Shown: piece by piece, positions 19,089 to 27,292 of the stretch | Layout of the letters: every line of letters starts with the position of its first letter | Position numbering within the stretch: the first letter of the stretch is position 1 | NCBI RefSeq assembly: GCF_039535475.1 | Contig: NZ_BAAAXG010000026.1 | Coordinates: 3,653,501-3,717,500, forward strand | DNA length: 64,000 nt | Direction: 5' to 3' | Source: Streptomyces showdoensis | Lineage (GTDB): Bacteria > Actinomycetota > Actinomycetes > Streptomycetales > Streptomycetaceae | Program-made: the position numbers and the translations under genes | Notes under the pieces: model-generated | What the model was told of the DNA's origin: nothing | What the model saw: only the letters and a program-made list of their open reading frames with translations | The model's database searches: none

Positions 19089-20834
19089 CTACGCCAGCTC
19101 CACCGCGTCCCCCGCGCCGCCCTCCAGCTCCAGCACCCACACCTCGTTCGCGCCCTCCCGCAGCACCGGGCCCGGCACGAACAGGGACTCCTGCGGGCCG
19201 GCGTTCCAGTAGCGGCCCAGGCAGAAGCCGTTGACCCACACGAAGCCGCGGGTCCAGCCCGGCAGCCGCAGCGCCGCGTCCCCCGGGGACGGGACCGTCA
19301 CCGCGGCCCGGTACAGCCCCGGGCCGCACTCCACCGTGACCGGGACGAACGGGACCTCGTCCACCGTCGCCGCCGCGAAGGCGTCGAGCCGCAGCCCCCG
19401 GGCCCGTACCCCGTGCAGGTACTGCCGCTCGTGCCGGATCCCGCCCGTGACGCCCTTCGGCTCCGCCAGCCGCGGCCCGTAGTTGACCCGGCCCAGCGAC
19501 TCCACCCACAACTCGACCACCGCGGGCCCCGCCACCGGCTCCGGCAGCGTGGCCTCCTCCGTGTCGAGCACCCCCGCGAGGGCCCCGTCCACGTACACCG
19601 TGGCCCGGTCCCGCAGCCCCGTCACCACCAGCGGGTACGGCTGCCGCGGGCCCGGCACCCGGACCCGGTAGCGGACCAGGCCCCGGTCCACGCCCAGCTG
19701 CTCGAAGGTCGGCGGCACCGGCGAGACCGCCTCCGCGTCCCCGAGCACCGCCAGCACCTCCGCCAGCGGCGCCCAGCCCTCCGGGACACCCGCCGCGGGC
19801 CCGCCGATCCGCGCCGGCGGCTCCGGCACCTCGGGCAGCGGCCCCTCCGCGTAGTCGGCGAGCACCTCGCGGAAGCGCCAGAACTTCTCCGTCGGCAGCC
19901 CCGCCTCGTCGACCGGCGCGTCGTAGTCGTAGGAGGTGACCGTCGGCCGCAGCGCCCCCTCGTGCTCGTGCCCGGCCCGGTTCGCCCCCGCCCACCCGGC
20001 GAAACTGGTCCCGCCGTGCGCCATGTAGACGTTCACCGAGGCCCCGCACTCCAGGATCTCCCGCAGCGCCCCGGCCGCGTCCGCCGCGTCCCGCCCGACG
20101 TGCTCCGTGCCCCAGTGGTCGAACCAGCCGCACCAGAACTCCATGCACATCAGCGGACCGGACGGCCGGTGCCGCCGCAGCGTCGCGAACGCCTCCCGCG
20201 CGCCCGAGCCGAAGTTCGCCGTCGCCAGCACCCCCGGCACCGAACCGCCCGTCAGCATGTGGTCCTCCGGGCCGTCCGAGGTGAACAGCGGCACCCCCAC
20301 CCCGCAGGCGAGCAGCAGGTCGGCGACCCGCCGCAGATAGCCGGTGTCGGTGCCGTAGCTGCCGTACTCGTTCTCCACCTGCACCAGGACCACCGGACCG
20401 CCCCGGTCGACCTGACGCTCCACCACCTGCGGCAGCAGCCGGCGGAACCAGCGCTCCACGTGCGCCAGGTACTCCGCGTCGTCCGTGCGCACCCGCCGCC
20501 CCAGCGGGCCGGTCAGCCAGTGCGGCAGCCCGCCGTTCTCCCACTCGGCGCAGATGTACGGGCCGGGGCGCACGATCGCCCACATCCCCGCGCGCGCGAC
20601 CGCGTCCAGGAACCGGCCGAGGGCGTCCACGTCCCCGTACCGGCCGGGCTCCGGCTCGTACAGGTTCCACGGCACGTACGTCTCGACGCAGTTGAGGCCC
20701 ATCGCCCGCAGCATCCCGAGCCGGTGCGCCCACTGCTCCTCGTGCACCCGGAAGTAGTGCAGGGCCCCCGAGAGCAGCCGCACCGGCCGCCCGTCGAGAA
20801 GAAAGTCCTCGTCACCCACCACGAACTCGCTCAT
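19089..20834 (-). CDS. GH35 beta-galactosidase
   Basis: The 581-residue enzyme starts with the GH35 barrel: RLLSGALHYFRVHEEQW, MGLNCVETYVPWNLYEPEPG, RPGPYICAEWENGGLPHWL, the acid/base Glu in VQVENEYGSYG near residue 145, and the nucleophile Glu in MEFWCGWFDHWG near residue 225. C-terminal beta-sandwich domains follow (PGWTRGFVWVNGFCLGRYW is the usual jelly-roll end). There is no signal peptide, so it hydrolyses imported galactosides in the cytoplasm. The ATG at 20834 is preferred to the in-frame GTG at 20843 because AAGG-TGAGG sits just upstream. It is divergent from an AraC regulator and probably its target. Confidence 0.94.
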   Translation of the reverse strand: MSEFVVGDEDFLLDGRPVRLLSGALHYFRVHEEQWAHRLGMLRAMGLNCVETYVPWNLYEPEPGRYGDVDALGRFLDAVARAGMWAIVRPGPYICAEWENGGLPHWLTGPLGRRVRTDDAEYLAHVERWFRRLLPQVVERQVDRGGPVVLVQVENEYGSYGTDTGYLRRVADLLLACGVGVPLFTSDGPEDHMLTGGSVPGVLATANFGSGAREAFATLRRHRPSGPLMCMEFWCGWFDHWGTEHVGRDAADAAGALREILECGASVNVYMAHGGTSFAGWAGANRAGHEHEGALRPTVTSYDYDAPVDEAGLPTEKFWRFREVLADYAEGPLPEVPEPPARIGGPAAGVPEGWAPLAEVLAVLGDAEAVSPVPPTFEQLGVDRGLVRYRVRVPGPRQPYPLVVTGLRDRATVYVDGALAGVLDTEEATLPEPVAGPAVVELWVESLGRVNYGPRLAEPKGVTGGIRHERQYLHGVRARGLRLDAFAAATVDEVPFVPVTVECGPGLYRAAVTVPSPGDAALRLPGWTRGFVWVNGFCLGRYWNAGPQESLFVPGPVLREGANEVWVLELEGGAGDAVELA

Positions 20835-20865
20835 GCGCCTCACCTTCGCCCCCTGGCGGCGGACC

Positions 20866-20898
20866 GGTCCATGGACAAAGATCGTCGCAGTTTGGACC
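20866..20898. promoter_or_regulatory. Candidate AraC-regulator operator
   Basis: GGTCCA (20866-20871) and TGGACC (20893-20898) form an inverted repeat 21 bases apart, and GTCCATGGAC (20867-20876) is itself a palindrome, within the 95-base gap between the beta-galactosidase and AraC genes. Confidence 0.5.
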
Positions 20899-20929
20899 TT
20901 CAGTAGGGCGCTGGGGAGGCTGCCTCGCG

Positions 20930-21817
20930 ATGTACCACACCTGGATGCGCTACTTCACGCCCGGACCCGTCCACCACCGGCTCGGCCTGGTCTGCCTCGG
21001 CGTCGGACTCCAGCACGGCACCCTGCCCACCGTCGGCCCGCGCACCCTCGACCACCACGTCGCCGTCCTGGTCGGCTCCGGCAGCGGCTGGTACCGGGGC
21101 CCCGACGGGCGCCGCACCACCGTCACCGCCCCCGCCGTCATCTGGCTCACCCCCGGCGTGCCCCACCACTACTCAGCCGACCCCGGCACCGGCTGGGACG
21201 AGGCCTTCGTCGACTTCACCGGGCCCGCCACCGCCACCTACACCGAGCTCGGCTACATCGAACCCGACCGGCCCGTGGTCCCCCTCGCCGACGCCGCCCC
21301 GGCCCGCGCCGCCATCGGCCGCATCGCCCGCGCCGCCCGCCCCGGCAACCCCCTCCTGGAGGTCGAGACCGGCGCCGCCGTCCACGAGCTCCTGGTCGCC
21401 CTGCGCCGCGCCCGCGCCGACACCAACGCCGACGGCGACCCCGTCCTCACCGCCCTCGCCCGCGACGCCTTCAGCCGCCTCACCGTCGCCGAACACGCCG
21501 CCCGGCACGGCATGACCGCCGCCGAGCTGCGCACCGCCGTCCGCCGCGCCGCCGGCTGCAGCCCCAAGGACTACCTGCTCACCGTCCGCCTCGGCCGCGC
21601 CAAGGAACTCCTCGCCGGCACCGAGCTGCCCGTCGCCGCCGTCGCCCGCCGGGTCGGCTACGACGACCCCGCCTACTTCTCCCGCCTCTTCACCCGCCGC
21701 GTCGGCACCGCCCCCATCCGCTTCCGGGAGCAGCAGGGCAGGACCGTCCCCGGCGGCTGGAGCACCACCGTTCCGGATCCCGAACACCCGCCCACGATCC
21801 TCCCGAGATCCGGATAG
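20930..21817 (+). CDS. AraC-family transcriptional regulator
   Basis: The 295-residue protein has an N-terminal cupin-like sensor (LGVGLQHGTLPTV, DHHVAVLVGSGSGWYRGPDGR, VIWLTPGVPHHYSADPG) and two C-terminal helix-turn-helix motifs at about residues 185-280, ending in the family signature AVARRVGYDDPAYFSRLFTRRVGTAPIRFRE. It is divergent from the beta-galactosidase gene and most likely activates it in response to a galactoside. It lies 11 bases upstream of the chorismate mutase gene, which may be partly read through. Confidence 0.92.
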   Translation: MYHTWMRYFTPGPVHHRLGLVCLGVGLQHGTLPTVGPRTLDHHVAVLVGSGSGWYRGPDGRRTTVTAPAVIWLTPGVPHHYSADPGTGWDEAFVDFTGPATATYTELGYIEPDRPVVPLADAAPARAAIGRIARAARPGNPLLEVETGAAVHELLVALRRARADTNADGDPVLTALARDAFSRLTVAEHAARHGMTAAELRTAVRRAAGCSPKDYLLTVRLGRAKELLAGTELPVAAVARRVGYDDPAYFSRLFTRRVGTAPIRFREQQGRTVPGGWSTTVPDPEHPPTILPRSG

Positions 21818-21828
21818 GGTCGCTGCTC

Positions 21829-22206
21829 ATGAGCGAGTCCAGCGACACCCGCGCCACACCGGACACCGGCACCACCGGCGACAGCCGCCCGAGCGGCCCC
21901 CGCGGTGCCATCGATCCCTCCGTCACCGCCGAGCTGACCCGGCTGCGCGAGAGCATCGACAACATCGACGCGGCCGTCGTCCACATGCTCGCCGAGCGCT
22001 TCAAGTGCACCCAGCAGGTCGGCGTCCTCAAGGCCGAGCACGACCTGCCGCCCGCCGACCCGGCCCGCGAGGCCCGGCAGATCGCCCGGCTGCGGGAACT
22101 CGCCGGGAGCGCGAAACTGGACCCGGCCTTCGCGGAGAAGCTGCTGAACTTCATCATCGCGGAGGTCATCCGCCACCACGAGACGATCGCGGACGGAGCA
22201 CGCTGA
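21829..22206 (+). CDS. Chorismate mutase, AroQ class
   Basis: A 125-residue all-helical chorismate mutase converting chorismate to prephenate. The first helix ELTRLRESIDNIDAAVVHMLAERFKCTQQVG carries the catalytic Arg and second Arg/Lys; KAEHDLPPADPAREARQIARLRELA and AFAEKLLNFIIAEVIRHHETIA complete helices 2 and 3 with the Glu/Gln positions. The first 40 residues are disordered (Thr/Ser/Pro-rich). The ATG at 21829 fits the coding frame; the upstream frame is a shadow of the AraC gene. Its stop overlaps the asparaginase start by one base. A stand-alone monofunctional mutase is the rule in Streptomyces. Confidence 0.93.
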   Translation: MSESSDTRATPDTGTTGDSRPSGPRGAIDPSVTAELTRLRESIDNIDAAVVHMLAERFKCTQQVGVLKAEHDLPPADPAREARQIARLRELAGSAKLDPAFAEKLLNFIIAEVIRHHETIADGAR

Positions 22207-23201
22207 TGGCGCGCGTCACCGTATTCACGCTGGGGGGAACCATCTCCGCGCGGGGCGGTGACGCCGCCCGCATGACCGGCACCGAGGTGCTCGCCGGGCT
22301 CGGCCTCACCCCCGAGGGCGTCGAGGTGGAGCTCCGGGACTTCCGCCGGGTGCCCAGCTCCTCGCTCTCCTTCGAGGACCTCGCGGCCCTCGCCGAGGAG
22401 GTGCGCGCCACCGTCGCCGCCGGCTCGGGCGCGGTCGTCGTCCAGGGCACCGACACCCTGGAGGAGACCGCCTTCCTCCTCGACCTGCTGTGCACCACCG
22501 AGGAGCCGATCGTCGTCACCGGCGCCATGCGCCGCCCCGACCTGCCCGGCGCCGACGGCCCCGCCAACCTGGCCGCCGCCCTCGCCGTCGCCGCCGACCC
22601 GGGCTGCCGCGGCCTCGGCGTGCTCGTGGTGCTCGCCGACGAGATCCACGCCGCCCGCTTCGCCCACAAGGCCCACACCACCTCCGTCGCCACCTTCACC
22701 TCACCGGGCGCCGGCCCGCTCGGCGCCGTCGTCGAGGGCGAGCCGCGGATCCTGCTCCGCCCCGCCGTGCCCACCCGGCTCTGCCCGCTCACCCTCGACC
22801 CCTCCGTGCGGGTGGCCCTGCTGACCCTCTCCCTCGGCGACCGCGGCGAACTCCTCGACGCCGTCGCCGACCGGTACGACGGCCTGGTCGTCGCCGCCTT
22901 CGGCGCCGGCCACGTCCCCGCCGGGCTCGTCGAACCCCTCGCCGCCCTCGCCACCCGCATCCCGGTCGTCCTCGCCTCCCGTACGGGCGCGGGCGCGACC
23001 CTCTCGCACACCTACCGCGGCCCCGGCTCCGAGTACGACCTGCTGCACCACGGCCTGGTCCCGGCCGGCCCGCTCGCCCCCGCCAAGGCCCGGCTCCTGC
23101 TGCACGCCCTGCTCTCCAGCGGCGCCAAGGGACCCGCCGGATACGACCGGCCCCGCATCTCGGCGGCCTTCGCCCATCTGGACGGCGCGGGCCTGGCGTG
23201 A
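22206..23201 (+). CDS. L-asparaginase
   Basis: The 331-residue enzyme hydrolyses asparagine to aspartate and ammonia. The two active-site threonine signatures are present: TLGGTISARG at residues 8-17 and VVQGTDTLEETAFLLDLL near residue 80, with the catalytic Thr-Asp and a Lys in ARFAHKAHTTSVATF. No signal peptide is seen, so it is the cytoplasmic type. The ATG overlaps the chorismate mutase stop (TGATG). The length matches bacterial type I/II enzymes. Confidence 0.93.
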   Translation: MARVTVFTLGGTISARGGDAARMTGTEVLAGLGLTPEGVEVELRDFRRVPSSSLSFEDLAALAEEVRATVAAGSGAVVVQGTDTLEETAFLLDLLCTTEEPIVVTGAMRRPDLPGADGPANLAAALAVAADPGCRGLGVLVVLADEIHAARFAHKAHTTSVATFTSPGAGPLGAVVEGEPRILLRPAVPTRLCPLTLDPSVRVALLTLSLGDRGELLDAVADRYDGLVVAAFGAGHVPAGLVEPLAALATRIPVVLASRTGAGATLSHTYRGPGSEYDLLHHGLVPAGPLAPAKARLLLHALLSSGAKGPAGYDRPRISAAFAHLDGAGLA

Positions 23202-23322
23202 CCCCGGCGTTTCCGTCGGGACCCCGTTCCCGCGGCGCCCCCCGGCATCCCCCGGCATCTCGTCGGGACCGTGATCCCCGACCCCCCTGCCCCGGCCGGG
23301 GGGCATCAGGCAGCATGGGCCC

Positions 23323-25806
23323 ATGTCCGTACTGACGCGCGACGAAGCGCAGACCCGTGCCCAGCTCCTCGACGTCCACCGCTACACCGTGGACCTCGAC
23401 CTCACCACCGGCGACGAGACCTTCGAGTCCACCAGTCTCATCCGGTTCACCGCCCGCACCGCCGGAAGCACCTTCGTCGAGCTCAAGCCGGACGCCCTGC
23501 ACTCCGCCGCCCTCGACGGCGAGCCCCTCGACACCGCCGCCCTCGACGGCAACCGCCTGCCGCTCGTCCTCACCGAGGGCGAGCACACCCTCAGCATCGC
23601 CGCCACCATGCGCTACTCCCGCACCGGCGAGGGCATGCACCGCTTCACCGACCCCACCGACGGCGAGACCTACGTCTACACCCAGCTGTTCATGGAGGAC
23701 GTCCAGCGCGTCTTCGCCGCCTTCGACCAGCCCGACCTCAAGGCCGTCTTCGAGATCGCCGTCACCGCCCCCGAGGGCTGGACCGTCCTGTCCAACGGCG
23801 TCACCGAGCGCGGCGCCGACGGCCGCTGGACCGCCGCGCCCACCGCGCTGCTCTCCACCTACTTCGTCTGCGTCGCCGCCGGCCCCTGGCACTCCGTCCG
23901 CACCGAGCACGCCGGACTGCCCTTCGGCATCCACTGCCGCCGCTCGCTCGCCCCCCACCTCGACGCCGACGCCGACGAGATCCTCGACGTCACCAAGGCC
24001 TGCTTCGACCGCTACCACCGGAAGTTCGACGAGCCGTACCCCTTCGACTCGTACGACCAGGCCTTCGTCCCCGAGTTCAACCCCGGCGCCATGGAGAACC
24101 CCGGACTCGTCACCTTCCGCGACGAGTTCGTCTTCCGCTCCGCCGTCACCGACACCGAGCGGATGACCCGCGCGATGGTCATCGCCCACGAGATGGCCCA
24201 CATGTGGTTCGGCGACCTCGTCACCCTGCGCTGGTGGGACGACATCTGGCTCAACGAGTCCTTCGCCGAGTACATGGGCTTCCAGACCGTCAACGAGGCC
24301 TGCTCCGACCGCTTCGCCGACACCTGGATCGACTTCGGCGCGACCCGCAAGTCCTGGGGCTACGAGGCCGACCAGCGGCCCTCCACCCACCCCGTCGCCC
24401 CCGACCCGGACGCCGTCCCCGACACCGCCTCCGCCCTCCTCAACTTCGACGGCATCTCCTACGCCAAGGGCGCCTCCGCACTGCGCCAGCTCGTCGCCTG
24501 GATGGGGGAGGAGGACTTCCTCGCCGGCATCAACATCCACTTCAAGCGCCACAAGTTCGGCAACGCCACCCTCGCCGACTTCATCGACAACCTCGCCGCC
24601 GCGACCGACCGCGACGTCCACGGCTGGGCCGAGCAGTGGCTGCGCACCACCGGCGTCGACACCCTCACCCCGCGCGTCGAGGGCGCCGGCAGCCAGTGGC
24701 GGCTCACCGTCGACCGCGAGGGCAGCCGCCCGCACCGCGTCTCCGCCGGCGTGTACGACCTCGACGCCGCCGGCGCCCCCGTGCTGCGCGCCCGGCACGA
24801 GCTCGACGTCCCGCAGGCCGCCCCGCTCGACCTCACCGGCCCGCGCCCGGCGCTCGTCGTCCTCAACGAGGGCGACCTCACCTACGCCAAGATGCGCTTC
24901 GACGGGGTGTCGGAGGAGACCGCCCTGCGCAGCCTCTCCCGCATCCCCGACGCCCTCACCCGCGCCGTGGTCTGGAACGCGCTGCGCGACATGGTCCGGG
25001 ACGGCGAGCTGGAGCCCGCCGCCTACCTGGAGGCCGCCGCCGCGCACCTCCCCGGGGAGACCGAACTCGCCGTCGTCCAGGGCGTCCTGGGCTTCGCCCG
25101 CGGCCAGATCGCCGACCGGTACGTCTCCGCCGCCGACCGCCCCGCCGCCCTCGCCGCGATCCGCGGCATCGCCCGCGACCTGATGCGCCGCACCGAGGAC
25201 GGCGACGCGCCGGGCCTGCGCCTCACCGCCGTCCGCGCCTACGTCGACAGCGCCACCACCCCCGAGAAGATCGCCTCCTGGTTCGAGGACGGCACCGTCC
25301 ACGGCGGCCCCGAGCTCGACCCCGAGCTGAGATGGCGCATCCTCGCCCGTCTCGCCGTCCTCGGCGCCACCGACGAGGCCGCCATCGCCGCCGAGCTCGA
25401 CCGCGACCCCAGCGCCACCGGCCAGGAGGGTGCCGCCCGCTGTCGCGCCGCCCTGCCCACGGAGGAGGCGAAGGCCGCCGCCTGGGCGTCCATGTTCGAC
25501 TCCGACGACCTCTCCAACTACCTGTTCACGGCCACCGCCCAGGGCTTCTGGAAGCCCGAACAGGCCGAGCTCCTGCACCCCTACGTGGCCCGCTACTACC
25601 CCGCCGCCCTCGCCCTCGCCGACCGCCGAGGCGCCGCCATGGCCGAGGCCGCCGGCCGCTGGGCCTTCCCCGCCGACGCGGTCGACGCCGACTCCCTCGC
25701 GCTCGGCGAGCGGCACCTCGCCGAGGACAAGGCGACCCCGGCCCTCCACCGCAAGCTCGTCGACCAGCTCGACGACCTGCGCCGCGCGCTGAGGGTCCGC
25801 GGCTGA
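23323..25806 (+). CDS. pepN: Aminopeptidase N (M1 family)
   Basis: An 827-residue zinc aminopeptidase that removes N-terminal residues from peptides in the cytoplasm. The M1 signatures are intact: exopeptidase motif PGAMENPG near residue 258, zinc site VIAHEMAHMWFGDLVTLRWWDDIWLNESFAEY near residue 290 (HExxH plus a Glu 19 residues on), and the catalytic Tyr in DGISYAKGASALRQL near residue 380. The C-terminal 390 residues are the ERAP1-like helical domain. The ATG at 23323 fits the family start (RDEAQTRAQLLDVHRYTVDLDL). A strong hairpin follows the stop. Confidence 0.96.
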   Translation: MSVLTRDEAQTRAQLLDVHRYTVDLDLTTGDETFESTSLIRFTARTAGSTFVELKPDALHSAALDGEPLDTAALDGNRLPLVLTEGEHTLSIAATMRYSRTGEGMHRFTDPTDGETYVYTQLFMEDVQRVFAAFDQPDLKAVFEIAVTAPEGWTVLSNGVTERGADGRWTAAPTALLSTYFVCVAAGPWHSVRTEHAGLPFGIHCRRSLAPHLDADADEILDVTKACFDRYHRKFDEPYPFDSYDQAFVPEFNPGAMENPGLVTFRDEFVFRSAVTDTERMTRAMVIAHEMAHMWFGDLVTLRWWDDIWLNESFAEYMGFQTVNEACSDRFADTWIDFGATRKSWGYEADQRPSTHPVAPDPDAVPDTASALLNFDGISYAKGASALRQLVAWMGEEDFLAGINIHFKRHKFGNATLADFIDNLAAATDRDVHGWAEQWLRTTGVDTLTPRVEGAGSQWRLTVDREGSRPHRVSAGVYDLDAAGAPVLRARHELDVPQAAPLDLTGPRPALVVLNEGDLTYAKMRFDGVSEETALRSLSRIPDALTRAVVWNALRDMVRDGELEPAAYLEAAAAHLPGETELAVVQGVLGFARGQIADRYVSAADRPAALAAIRGIARDLMRRTEDGDAPGLRLTAVRAYVDSATTPEKIASWFEDGTVHGGPELDPELRWRILARLAVLGATDEAAIAAELDRDPSATGQEGAARCRAALPTEEAKAAAWASMFDSDDLSNYLFTATAQGFWKPEQAELLHPYVARYYPAALALADRRGAAMAEAAGRWAFPADAVDADSLALGERHLAEDKATPALHRKLVDQLDDLRRALRVRG

Positions 25807-25819
25807 CCCTCCGGACCGC

Positions 25820-25856
25820 GGGGGACGGCGCCCTTCCCGCAAGGGCACCGTCCCCC
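25820..25856 (+). terminator. pepN terminator
   Basis: GGGGGACGG (25820-25828) and CCGTCCCCC (25848-25856), together with the inner GCCCTT/AAGGGC pairs, make a 15-pair stem with one internal mismatch and a five-base loop, 13 bases after the pepN stop. Confidence 0.85.
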
Positions 25857-25918
25857 GTTCGGGTCATACGACTGCACTCTCCGGACAAACCCCCAGAACC
25901 CCCGGCACCCTGTCGTCC

Positions 25919-27292
25919 ATGCGTGCCGCACCCCTCGCCGGAGGCACCCCCGGCCCCGACGACCTCCGACCCCTCCTCGACACCGTCCTCGACGCCCTCC
26001 GCTCCGGCGCGGCGGACCGCGGCGGCCCCCTCCCGGCCGGCGGGCCGGGAGCGGTGGCCCACCGGGTGCGGGAGGCGCTCGGGGAGGCGCTCCCCGAGCG
26101 CGGCACGGGAGCCACCGAGGCCCTGGCCGCCGTCGTGCGCGCGGTCACCGCCGGCGCCGCCGACCCGGCGCACCCGCTGTGCGCGGCGCACCTGCACACC
26201 CCGCCGCTGGCCCTCGCCGCCGCCGCCGACCTCGCCGCCTCCGCGCTGAACCCGTCGATGGACTCCTGGGACCAGGCACCCGCCGCCTCCGTACTGGAGG
26301 AGCTGGTCACGGCCGCCCTCGCCGCCGAGGCCTTCCCGGCCGCCCCCCGCCCCGACGCCCTGGTCACCACCGGCGGCACCGAGTCCAACCAGCTCGCCCT
26401 GCTCCTGGCGCGGGAACGCGGCGGGACGGTGCAGCCGGTCGTCGGCGCCAACGCCCACCACTCCTTCCGTCGCGCCGCCTGGCTCCTCGGCCTGCCCGAA
26501 CCGGTACTCGTACCGGCCCCGAACGGCACCATGGACCCGGCGGCCCTGGAACAGGCCCTCACCGAGCTCCGCGGGCCGCTCCTGGTCGCCGCCACCGCCG
26601 GCACCACCGACGCCGGCCTGATCGACCCGCTCCCGGAGATCGCCGAGCTGTGCGCCGCGCACGGCGCCGAGCTCCACGTGGACGCGGCCTACGGCGGCCC
26701 GCTCCTCCTCAGCGAGCGGCACCGCCCGCTGCTCGCGGGACTCGACCGGGCCCGCACGGTCACCGTCGACCTGCACAAGCTGGGCTGGCAGCCGGCCGCC
26801 GCCGGGCTGCTCGCCGTCCGGGACGCGGACGACCTCGCCGTCCTCGGCCACCGCGCCGACTACCTGAACGCCGACGACGACACCGAGGCCGGACTGCCCG
26901 ACCTCCTCGGGCGCTCCCTGCGCACCACCCGGCGGCCCGACGTCCTCAAGACCGCCGTCACCCTGCGCGCCCTCGGCCGCTCGGGACTCGGCGCCCTCGT
27001 CGACGCCTGCATGGCGCTCGCCGGGGACCTGGCCGAGCTGGTCGAGAAGTCCCCGGGCCTGGAGCTGTACGCCCCGCCCACCCTCACGACCGTCCTGTTC
27101 CGCCCGTACGGCGCCTCCGACGAGGCCGTCGCCGCGATCCGCCGCACGCTGCTCGCCGAGGGCCGCGCCGTCCTCGGCCGGGCCGCGGCCGACGGGCGGC
27201 TCTGGCTCAAGGCCACCCTGCTCAACCCCCACGCCACCCCCGGCGACCTGGCACAGATCCTCACCCTCGTGGAAGGCGGCACCGACCGATGA
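25919..27292 (+). CDS. PLP-dependent group II decarboxylase (DesA-related)
   Basis: The 457-residue protein is a fold-type I PLP decarboxylase of the diaminobutyrate/lysine decarboxylase group: HLHTPPLALAAAADLAASALNPSMDSWDQAP near residue 80, TTGGTESNQLALLLARE near residue 150, HVDAAYGGPLL near residue 245, and the PLP lysine in TVDLHKLGWQPAAAG near residue 285. It is clearly not the canonical DesA clade, which has a Tyr-His-Lys version of this site. No ribosome-binding site precedes the ATG. It overlaps a lysine/ornithine N-hydroxylase gene as ATGA, so the pair probably makes an N-hydroxylated diamine. No DmdR iron box was found in the 112-base upstream gap. Confidence 0.88.
   Translation: MRAAPLAGGTPGPDDLRPLLDTVLDALRSGAADRGGPLPAGGPGAVAHRVREALGEALPERGTGATEALAAVVRAVTAGAADPAHPLCAAHLHTPPLALAAAADLAASALNPSMDSWDQAPAASVLEELVTAALAAEAFPAAPRPDALVTTGGTESNQLALLLARERGGTVQPVVGANAHHSFRRAAWLLGLPEPVLVPAPNGTMDPAALEQALTELRGPLLVAATAGTTDAGLIDPLPEIAELCAAHGAELHVDAAYGGPLLLSERHRPLLAGLDRARTVTVDLHKLGWQPAAAGLLAVRDADDLAVLGHRADYLNADDDTEAGLPDLLGRSLRTTRRPDVLKTAVTLRALGRSGLGALVDACMALAGDLAELVEKSPGLELYAPPTLTTVLFRPYGASDEAVAAIRRTLLAEGRAVLGRAAADGRLWLKATLLNPHATPGDLAQILTLVEGGTDR

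Noticed and set aside
25807..25918. Search for a DmdR/IdeR iron box before the decarboxylase
   Set aside because: No TTAGGTTAGG-like sequence was found; the region holds only the pepN terminator.
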